Below are positions 58,401 through 64,000 of a stretch of 64,000 nucleotides of DNA, in pieces. The stretch is from Homalodisca vitripennis (Eukaryota > Arthropoda > Insecta > Hemiptera > Cicadellidae). The stretch spans positions 23,917,001 to 23,981,000 of the forward strand of contig NC_060211.1 in assembly GCF_021130785.1 (NCBI RefSeq), in the 5' to 3' direction. The notes under the pieces were generated by a model. It searched no databases and was not told where the DNA came from. It was given only the letters and a program-made list of their open reading frames with translations. The position numbers and the translations under genes are program-made. Each line of letters starts with the position of its first letter. Within the stretch, counting starts at the first letter, position 1.

Positions 58401-61400
58401 CCAGTGGACACAAATATCTTAATTCTTGTATTTGAATTTAATGGTTTGATGTCAAAAAGGTGAGAAATAACTTTCCAATCTTGTAAAGATAAAGTCTTTA
58501 TACCCTATAAAAACTCAAGCCAAAACCTTCAGATATAGTAGTAGTAAGAATATTCAAACATCTTGCATTATTCAAACCCAATAATTGTGCAAAACTGCAA
58601 ACAATGTTAACAATTAGAAAGTGTTTATGGTAAATAGATTCTGTATCTCAATTTTCAGATGAACCAGCTTTCTTGGGCCTGGGACTCAGTGTTGAGACCA
58701 ATGCAAGCTCTTCCAGTTCTCCATGTCGCCTTGTAGATTCTATCTCAATAAACGATCATGGTTAGTAAATCAATTAATGCACTTGCGTTAACTTTAGTAG
58801 ATGATTTTTCTCTATCTTAGTTAGCTATATGTAGAATTTACCGTTATGTTCCTAACATTATTTGTTATTGTGTAGTCACTTGTTAAGTTTTTTATTTTTT
58901 AATAAATTTCTTCAAATAAAAAAAATCCTATACTTTGATATTATTCGGAAGCCATTCTTTTGCTATCTACCATTTGTTAAAAGGTTATATAAGTAGATAA
59001 ATACATATGTACGTATTATAAATATTAAAAATTAAAGTCAACATTTAGACACTTGATCTGAGCTTGAATTTAGGAATCACCTTAAAAGATGTTTATTTAA
59101 TTATCTGGAGTCTAAACTTTGCCAACATCAGATCATGTAGGACGATCTGACAAATGATATGAGGTTGAGAAAGTACTGGTCAAAAATGTCCCTGGCCGTT
59201 AGTGCAGGCTTCCCCGCACTCCTAGTGAAGTAGGAAGAAACATCCTCGAGATAGTACCCAAATTCAAGCTCAGATCATGTGAGCACTTATAAAGGTTAAC
59301 TTTAACTTTGGTACTATTAGTAACATATTTCTGATCACATAATCTAAGCCTACTTATTGTGTAGTAACAAATAGTAGATAGGGACAGAGTGACCTCTGGA
59401 TAGTTACAAAAAACTTTATGAAAACTATGAGGGAAATTTTGTTAAGTTAAAATAATGTTTGTATTTAATGTAAACTGATATGTTTGTCTACATGATACTT
59501 GTGAACTGTTAAAGGAGACGTAGTCACTGGAAGTTCTACTAAGCTGCATCCTGGTTTGAGGGCAAGTCTTTTCTCTCATGTTCCTCCCTACATCAGATTT
59601 TCCACACATGATACTAAAGGTAAGAATATATAGTTGTGTGTATTGTGATCTCTCTAGTTTACCCACTAAAGTATCAGATGGTATCCATTGTATATAGTCC
59701 ATCACGTAAGCATGTATTTCTAAATATCTTGTGGGTAAAGAAACAGATAATAATATGTAATAACAAAATATAATATCTTCAACAAAGATTCTGATTCGAG
59801 AATTGAATGATAAATCTACCAAGATTGGTCGCTTTAGTAATTCTTGGATAAACAGCTGATTTTTTCTTTTGCTCTCTTAACCTCAATCATAGCAATATCA
59901 AATCATTTTAGGTGAACTCTTAACGTAATGGAGTGTTTATATGTTCTCAAAATATAACCTCTATATGTCCTAGAACCTTTATATGTTCTAGAAATACCCT
60001 CAATTTTCCTCAAATGACCTCCAAAAATAACAAAAAATTTCCTTGACCAAAAATTTTGATGAGAAACTTCTTACTTCTGCACATCTCTTCATTTTTACAA
60101 CTCTCACCCAGTCCTAAACTCGTCCAAATTTAAACAATCGAATTAATAGCCTGCAAAAGTATAAAATAATTCCTCATTGGCTGTAAAAAATATCAATCAT
60201 TCATTAGAAAGTGATACTTTAACTTATAAAACTTTATGATATAGAAATCAGAAATCTTTATTAATTTTCATCGAGAAAAGAATAGGTATCAAATTCTTAC
60301 AATGTGGTGGTGGCATGAAGTTTGCACGATTTTGATAATGATATTGAAAACTTAAATCTGTCAAAATACATGTCAATTTTTTATTTTAACCCTTTCAGTG
60401 TTCAATTGTGTAACTGTTTTAATGAATGGGTTTGTCACAGGGCCTGGACTGCCGACTTGTATACAGAAGTTGCTTAAATGGAAACTGAGCACCATCACTC
60501 CAGTGGTCGTCCGGAGAACCATAGTCAACTCCAACTTCAAGCTCGTACGAAGTAAGCTGTTATAAGATTGTTGTACCATATGTGTAACTTTTAAAACAAG
60601 TCCTTGATAACCTACAAAAACATATGAACTATCAACCTCAGATAAATTTGTAATGTAGGGTTTTGGTCAAACTCGGAAATTCAAAATTAGTGCGAAGAAG
60701 GATAAAATCTATTTATAATGTTTATATTAATATAAATTTCATGTGTATTCTCTAAAGTTAGTACAGTTTGGAAATGGTCAGTAAAGAAGCATTTTACGGT
60801 CTAGATTTCATATAATTATGACAAATAATGTTTTGTTTGGCTTTTGTTCTTTTTTCGTTACAACTGCCTGTTTTAAGTATAAAAGTCCGTCACCAGGCTG
60901 TAACACTAAAACATCAAGATCTTCATAAAACTTCTAAAATACAATACAAAATACATACATAACAGTAACTATAAATTAATTAGAACATTAAATGACCGTG
61001 GCCGCCCGGTTGACATGTACCAGACTGCCATATTTCGCATTTAAGCAGCTTGCTGCGTGCATGTCAGCTGGCCGGCTACTGTAAGTGTTCTGCATCCCGA
61101 GTGCATCGTAACAAACCTTGTATTTTTAGCTTTTTGTACATGCTTACTGAACTGAGTGACACCAACTACTCTCCCTCCTATTCTATGCCGTAACGCGTCT
61201 GCCACATTTCTCAGACTAAAGTTCCATGGCAGTTTTTAAGATTTTATAGTTATCTGTCAAAAACATTAAATTAAACATATTCACAGAACAATATGCGCTT
61301 TATTCGCTTTTTTAGATAGTTGGTGTTACCCCAAAACATGTTAAAACATTTTAACTTAAACAAGTTCTTTCAGTTGCTCAACAACATTTCCGTTGGTGTA

Positions 61401-62303
61401 GGAAGAAACTGAATTACTTTAGAATTACCTTTTTAAACTTAACTGTATTCACCTAAATATAAGGTTTGACAAACTATCAGTTCATTTGATCTAAATCTAC
61501 ATCACTAAGTTTGTTTCATTTGTTTAAGAAACATTCTTTATTTTATAGTAATATTTACAATTATATTTGTTTTTCAGAGTCAAACGAGTGGTGTGGAACA
61601 TGGGGCAAACACATGAAATCATTATGTTTCAAAACGCTGAGGGAGTATCAAAAAATCAATCACTTTCCTGGAACATTCCAGATTGGACGAAAAGATCGTT
61701 TGTGGAAGAATTTGTTCCGTTTGATGGCCAAATTTGGGAAAAAAGAGTGAGTTCACCATTTAATATTTTATTTCAAATATACAGTAAAGTTGTAGTAGTA
61801 GTCAGACCATAGCAATATTTTGGCTATTACCAACCACCTGTCTTCGTTTGAGACAAGTTGGCTAACACCGAATGAAAATGGTTATTTTTCTCATATTTAT
61901 TTGAATTGTTTGGCATTTGCAGACTAAAATACCCTTTGGCAATGTTCCAATTATTAACTAACATATGCTAAAGACAGATAAATGTAACCTAAGACATATA
62001 GTCTGTAACTGATATGTGATATTAAGAATATCTTCTATTGCCAGGCGTGAAATGTTATTTTCTGTAAGACTAACAAAAGTCAGGTTACAGAAAAATAGAA
62101 AACTTTTAAACTAACTGTAACTATTAAAGTAACATTATTGTAAAATACATTAGTATAACTTATGAACCACTGAATAATATTTATATCTAAAATTGTTTAG
62201 GTTTGGTTTCATTCCTCGAACGTACGTCTTACCGCAAGACAATAAACTTCTTCGCTCAGCGTGGGAGAAGAACTGTGGCAAGGAAAAGTGGATAGTCAAA
62301 CCC
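45646..62303 (+). CDS. TTLL4: TTLL4-type tubulin polyglutamylase, N-terminal half (7 exons, continues beyond window)
   Basis: TTLL4 enzymes add glutamate side chains to tubulin and some other proteins, acting on microtubules of cilia, axons and cytoplasm. Exons 45646-46425, 50957-51084, 54931-54983, 58659-58760, 60441-60551, 61578-61746 and 62201-62303 join to 482 codons without a stop. Residues from about exon 5 onward are family-typical: KLLKWKLSTITPVVVRRTI, EWCGTWGKHMKSLCFKTLRE, NHFPGTFQIGRKDRLWKNL, LPQDNKLLRSAWE, KEKWIVKP. This is the start of the TTL/ATP-grasp domain. The next expected exon (PPASARG...) and the rest of the catalytic domain lie outside. The N-terminus is Ser-rich, acidic and unconserved. 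The start codon is the first ATG after an in-frame TGA at 45640-45642. Confidence 0.9.
46426..47059. other. TTLL4 intron 1, left part
   Basis: AT-rich intron sequence up to the inverted end of the IS630-like element. A T18 tract lies at about 46873-46892. No feature otherwise. Confidence 0.6.
47060..50182 (-). mobile_element. IS630-type DDE transposon in TTLL4 intron 1
   Basis: The left end (47061-47094) contains AATTAAAGACAGAAGGGTAT then TGGGAC. The right end (50148-50182) is its reverse complement with two mismatches; together they form inverted repeats of about 35 bp. Both sides have TA just outside, consistent with TA target duplication. The interior carries one transposase pseudogene on the minus strand (48347-49600). 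About 3.1 kb in total. Both end regions are GC-rich and unlike the host intron. Confidence 0.8.
48347..49600 (-). pseudogene. IS630/Tc1-mariner-superfamily transposase, lightly decayed
   Basis: Minus-strand order: helix-turn-helix-like start (VIERTAAALEIGKIQL), KKYSRFKPVTELDAFQKDAI, RRHVYGFFVRREYPTVRKLQ, GSKSSVAIILKRLGFKHKKF, VWLDETWVNSGH (first catalytic Asp), PSLIVMDNAKYHS (second), PPYHCHF...NPIELIWAQVKEYVAR (Glu), then a C-terminal tail NDSSSEEDSDSDSSDNEEE to a stop near 48347. All three catalytic residues are present. At least three frameshifts or stops interrupt it. Proteins of this layout, with the LRLPPYHCxxNPIELIWAQVK box, are widespread in insect genomes. Confidence 0.85.
50957..51084 (+). 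CDS. TTLL4: TTLL4 exon 2
   Basis: 128 bases after acceptor TTGCTTTAG, ending at donor GTTAGT. Entered in phase 0 and left in phase 2. It encodes ILPAVPPSRNTSHKMALLPR and a Ser/Thr-rich acidic tail SSESVTTFSSDSEFND. It has no domain of its own; support comes from the open frame, good splice sites and matching phases. Confidence 0.65.
51110..51228 (-). repeat. tRNA-derived SINE in TTLL4 intron 2
   Basis: On the minus strand it reads GCTCTGTGGTGTAGTGGAAA, ACTCACCCGGCC, GATCCGGGTTGATGTCTCGG. TGGTGTAGTGG is a good polymerase III A box and GGTTGATGTC a degenerate B box about 30-40 bases later, as in tRNA. The sequence cannot fold as a complete functional tRNA. It is followed on the same strand by a unique-looking tail with TTTATTGGAATTAAATT. 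A truncated second copy of the tail occurs at 51366-51416. Confidence 0.65.
51366..51416 (-). repeat. second, truncated SINE copy
   Basis: TTTAATTTCAATAAACATTC, AATCACTAAAAGTACTTCTC, TCGGTGT matches 51116-51165 of the SINE copy with few differences. The tRNA-like part is missing. Confidence 0.55.
52182..53177 (+). pseudogene. LINE C RT, first part (frameshifted)
   Basis: 331 residues with all RT blocks: KVSRICPVFKKGPYNDPSSY, RPISVIPVLSKLLELLVYDQ, SQFGFRRGKSTIDAI, ATLCDLSKAFDCVEHSTLLA (first catalytic Asp), YGVPQGSVLGPLLFIIYIND and LLYADDTTFF (catalytic pair). It ends at a TAA that overlaps the ATG of the next frame (TAATG, 53175-53179). One missing T in the preceding T-run would restore continuity with GFLMNETKT, so this is a one-base deletion or sequencing error, not an authentic gene end. 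Confidence 0.9.
53177..53872 (+). pseudogene. LINE C RT, C-terminal part
   Basis: 231 residues continuing the preceding frame after a one-base shift: NETKTQNILFTLKS (RT thumb block), IKILGIHIDNNLSWGPHIDF, LLRRLSCCISENYVRTAYFE, YGLILWGNSA, LVLQKKAVRIVGKAEYLDHC, KPVFINQGILTIVNLYLFDL, HNYNTRNKN, SLNSHVIIGLKVYNKL. It ends with a normal stop and is the reference in this window for the C-terminal fragments at 13890-14180 and 57968-58174. Confidence 0.9.
54265..54930. other. TTLL4 intron 2, right part
   Basis: AT-rich intron sequence with no supported feature. The 86-residue minus-strand frame at 54563-54823 shows no motif. Confidence 0.5.
54931..54983 (+). CDS. TTLL4: TTLL4 exon 3
   Basis: 53 bases after acceptor CTTGTTCCAG, leaving at donor GTACAG (weaker than the others) in phase 1. 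It encodes an acidic stretch GCEEEDFKADHEDEFEE. An alternative is read-through into the downstream open frame to 55126, but only this donor joins in phase to exon 4. Confidence 0.6.
54984..56395. other. TTLL4 intron 3, left part
   Basis: AT-rich, nothing recognised. Confidence 0.5.
56396..56460 (-). repeat. Penelope-type relic, conserved tail block
   Basis: On the minus strand it reads ACTGAACAATGGCAAATGTC, CGGAAAGATCC, TTCACAATCCTTCCATCG. It is the same block as the arms at 6653-6912 and is related to 14601-14660. The GAAGA/GAAAC core is not present at this locus. Confidence 0.55.
56540..56726 (+). repeat. possible retroposed sequence with A tail
   Basis: A less AT-rich stretch (GATGCTAGTATCGGGGAAAA to CCACCCCAATACCCCAACGC) ends directly in an A-run of about 20 (56707-56726). 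This looks like the end of a reverse-transcribed RNA, but I recognise neither A/B boxes nor a coding part. Confidence 0.35.
56727..57674. other. TTLL4 intron 3, unassigned
   Basis: No gene supported. The 114-residue minus-strand frame at 57166-57510 lies in a GC-richer stretch (57180-57520) but has no recognised family and no in-phase neighbours. Confidence 0.4.
57675..58200 (-). pseudogene. 5'-truncated LINE, C-terminus and tail
   Basis: The minus-strand frame 58174-57968 reads HHIFREFNLFALPRCRTVSH and FPLYKTLPFLNLNQSNID, matching the very C-terminus of LINE ORF2 proteins (RxxxxLxxPRCRTxxYxxSxxY...LP). The tail at 57675-57692 is (ATAA)n-like on the minus strand. No RT core remains. Confidence 0.65.
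58201..58658. other. TTLL4 intron 3, right end
   Basis: No feature seen up to the exon 4 acceptor. Confidence 0.4.
58659..58760 (+). CDS. TTLL4: TTLL4 exon 4
   Basis: 102 bases after acceptor ATTTTCAG, leaving at donor GTTAGT in phase 1. It encodes DEPAFLGLGLSVETNASSSS and PCRLVDSISINDH. The phase is right on both sides, so this short exon could be skipped without shifting the frame. Confidence 0.65.
59050..59281. mobile_element. short inverted-repeat (MITE-like) element in intron 4
   Basis: CACTTGATCTGAGCTTGAAT at 59050 and, in reverse complement, CACATGATCTGAGCTTGAAT at 59281 form 24-bp inverted ends with two differences. About 180 bases of GC-richer sequence lie between. No coding potential. 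Confidence 0.65.
59282..60440. other. TTLL4 intron 4, right part
   Basis: No gene. A minus-strand frame of 126 residues (59442-59822) has no recognised motif. Degenerate TATATGT-C-CTAGAAC repeats occur at about 59937-59995. TTAACCCTTTCAG at 60386 resembles a TTAA-MITE end and creates an alternative acceptor for exon 5. Confidence 0.4.
60441..60551 (+). CDS. TTLL4: TTLL4 exon 5
   Basis: 111 bases after acceptor TTTGTCACAG, donor GTAAGC. It encodes GPGLPTCIQKLLKWKLSTIT and PVVVRRTIVNSNFKLVR, directly comparable to the (R/Q)KLLRWKxSTxTPxxV block that precedes the TTL domain in TTLL4 proteins. A second acceptor 42 bases upstream (CCCTTTCAG ending 60398) would add 14 codons in frame. Confidence 0.9.
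60552..61577. other. TTLL4 intron 5 with a foldback
   Basis: A GC-rich imperfect inverted repeat, GGCCGCCCGGTTGACATG (about 61000) against CATGTCAGCTGGCCGGC (about 61060-61076), can form a strong hairpin. Nothing else recognised. Confidence 0.45.
61578..61746 (+). CDS. TTLL4: TTLL4 exon 6
   Basis: 169 bases after acceptor TTTTTCAG, donor GTGAGT, left in phase 2. It encodes SNEWCGTWGKHMKSLCFKTL and, later, KINHFPGTFQIGRKDRLWKN, LFRLMAKFGKK. The FPG(T/S)FQIGRKDRLWRN segment is a hallmark of the TTLL4/5 group and forms part of the N-terminal subdomain of the TTL fold. Confidence 0.95.
62201..62303 (+). CDS. TTLL4: TTLL4 exon 7
   Basis: 103 bases after acceptor AATTGTTTAG, donor GTAAGT, left in phase 0. 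It encodes FGFIPRTYVLPQDNKLLRSA and WEKNCGKEKWIVKP. The final KWIVKP is the start of the nucleotide-binding part of the ATP-grasp core (KPxxxxRGxGI follows in the family). No further exon is seen before the window ends. Confidence 0.95.
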
Positions 62304-63170
62304 GTAAGTTATAAAATTTTTTAGTCTTTAAAGCTATTCTATAGAACATAGTACATTACAATTTTTTATACTTCTTTCACCATCAAGTTTACTTTTAGGT
62401 TTGATATCAAATACAACATTTTTGGTGTGAAAATTGAAAGAAATAGTTAAATTAGAAAATTCAAAAGTAAAAAAATGTAAGAGGAATTAATTCAAAGGAA
62501 ATTAGTAATGACAATTTTTGACAAAGTTTTGAAGGTTTATAAAATGAAATTGGATCAAAACCTATTTTTAAAGGACAATAACTAGTTTAATGTTTTCTAA
62601 ACAAATAAGTGAATTAATACATTTTTTATGACATACAAAAACATTTATCAATAGTAGGTGATCTGTTTACTTGTGGAAACAATTAAAAATGTATTACTGT
62701 TACTTAATTCACAAAAGGGCATGCATAGCAATTTTGTATTGCTTTTATTAGTAGTACATTCGATTTTCCCGTGCAATTTTCCTCTCTATTACAATAATTA
62801 AGTGCATATAAATTATCTAATTGAAAGTTTAGTCAATCTTAAGTTTTAATTCAATATATGACATTAATTGTAGTTTATTACGACTCTAATAGGACATTTA
62901 CCACCTTTGGATTAAAACAAAAACAGCTGAGTATGATCATGATCATTATCATGTTATATAAACTACAAACCAGTTTGTGGTTTAGATTTAAAATCTCAAA
63001 ACTTGTATGCTTTAATGGTTTTGTTGTTTACTGTTTTTTGAAAGTATGTGTTAATGTTAAATTTTGTATTATGATGATAATGTCCTTAGTTTTTTGTTTT
63101 ACATATTACAATCATGTATCTGGGAACTTTGTTGACAAGATTAGTGTCTGTAGCAGTAATGTTTACTTTA
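62304..63170. other. TTLL4 intron 7, left part
   Basis: AT-rich. A + strand frame of 107 residues at 62858-63181 is hydrophobic and Cys/Met-rich but has no family signature and ends inside the MITE; I do not call it a gene. Confidence 0.4.
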
Positions 63171-63657
63171 TTAACCCTTAAAGCGCTAATTTAAATTACT
63201 GTCAAACGATAAGACATAAAAAAATATTTTTGTATAAATTCCCCAATGCTAATTTTTGTTTCATATTCCTTGGTATTTATTACCTTTATAAGAAAAAATA
63301 ATAAACATGTAATATTACATATTTTTGAGAATTTTATCAACGACCAACACACACGTAGTTAAACAGCTGAATAAAACGAACGCGTCTGTAGGCGTATGCC
63401 GCATCACAGGCCATAAAAAAAATGGTGGCGATTGCTTTCAACCCGAGTAGATACCGTTACAACGTCCACCAATGGTGACAAAGCCTTTTGTCTAGTCCCA
63501 ACAGTCGAAAGGAACATCGACTTGCTCTCTTACGGAAGTTTTAACAACTAATTCTTCGCCATTTCAAAAGTAAAGCTTTTGCGTTTGTAGTCATTATCCG
63601 CATTTAAAGCGTCGGCAGTTCCGCGTCTATAGGCGTTAGCCGTGTTGGAAGGGTTAA
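63171..63657. mobile_element. TTAA-flanked MITE in TTLL4 intron 7
   Basis: TTAACCCTT begins at 63171 and, in reverse complement, TTAACCCTT begins at 63657. Both ends carry the TTAA target typical of piggyBac-like insertions; the match beyond nine bases is weak. Inside, GCGTCTGTAGGCGTATGCCG (63380) and GCGTCTATAGGCGTTAGCCG (63623) are near-identical direct repeats. About 487 bp, no coding. Confidence 0.55.
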
Positions 63658-63904
63658 GTTTCTTATGTTATTGTTTTTATCACAATACTTTTTCTAATTT
63701 TTTATTTGATTTTAGTTGCTGCAATAACTAAAGAATGTACACAACTTTTTCGTCAATAAGATTTCATTGACTTCTGTAAAATATTTTCTTTTACTAGGGA
63801 TAACTGCTTGTGAAAAATAAACAACATTGCTGAGATATTTTGAGTTTAAATCATCAGTTGGAATTGTTTTGGAAACAAGATTTTTTTGGTTAGGGATACT
63901 GTTT

Positions 63905-63905
<1 letters not shown>

Positions 63906-63957
<52 letters not shown>
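63906..63957. repeat. (TA)n microsatellite
   Basis: About 26 TA steps near the end of the window. Comparable long (TA)n tracts occur at 39143-39212 and 42219-42291. Confidence 0.95.
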
Positions 63958-63961
<4 letters not shown>

Positions 63962-64000
63962 AAGAGTAGGATTCCCAATTCATTACAAAACAATTAAATT

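Overview
This is a window of animal nuclear DNA, most likely from an insect and possibly a hemipteran. It is strongly AT-rich, has no operons, and has large GT-AG introns. It is packed with relics of transposons typical of arthropod genomes: mariner, hAT-like and TTAA-flanked elements, an IS630-type DDE element, and several non-LTR retrotransposons. The species assignment is inference from this content only.

One host gene is supported. In the right-hand third (45646 to past the window end, + strand) seven exons join in frame (1446 coding bases, 482 codons) into the N-terminal half of a tubulin polyglutamylase of the TTLL4 type. The last three exons carry conserved TTLL sequence. The first four encode a low-complexity, lineage-specific N-terminus. 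Every junction uses GT-AG and keeps phase. The introns hold most of the nearby transposons: a ~3.1 kb IS630-like element with inverted ends in intron 1, a tRNA-derived SINE and an almost intact LINE reverse transcriptase in intron 2, a LINE 3' end in intron 3, and a TTAA-flanked MITE after exon 7.

Left of that, positions 1-45600 contain no host gene that I can support. Layout: a LINE RT scrap (845-1183); a 113-bp tandem array leading into CRE-like, TATA and AATAAA signals (2893-3970); a 68/69-bp array (4690-5237); an inverted-repeat relic (6653-6912); a 106-bp array (8034-8770); a LINE tail (10360-11030); a LINE whose 3' end is expanded into about 13 tandem copies (12063-14200); a 256-bp triplication (15110-15885); a hAT-like element holding a mariner relic, followed by a 177-bp array (16180-18400); a MITE between long direct repeats (22930-23630); two LINEs joined head to tail (about 24060-30640); more LINE ends (30880-31430, 36390-37060); AT-rich sequence; a full-length but dead mariner (40860-42105); and an RT relic (44300-44770).

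The main unusual signals are these. (1) A LINE 3' end has become a minisatellite. (2) A shared GAAGA...GAAAC plus conserved-tail module recurs at several loci and looks like Penelope-type / hammerhead-ribozyme relics. (3) A repeat array sits immediately upstream of promoter-like signals. (4) The IS630-like element in intron 1 has a nearly complete transposase with an acidic tail. (5) TTLL4 exon 5 has a possible in-frame alternative acceptor.
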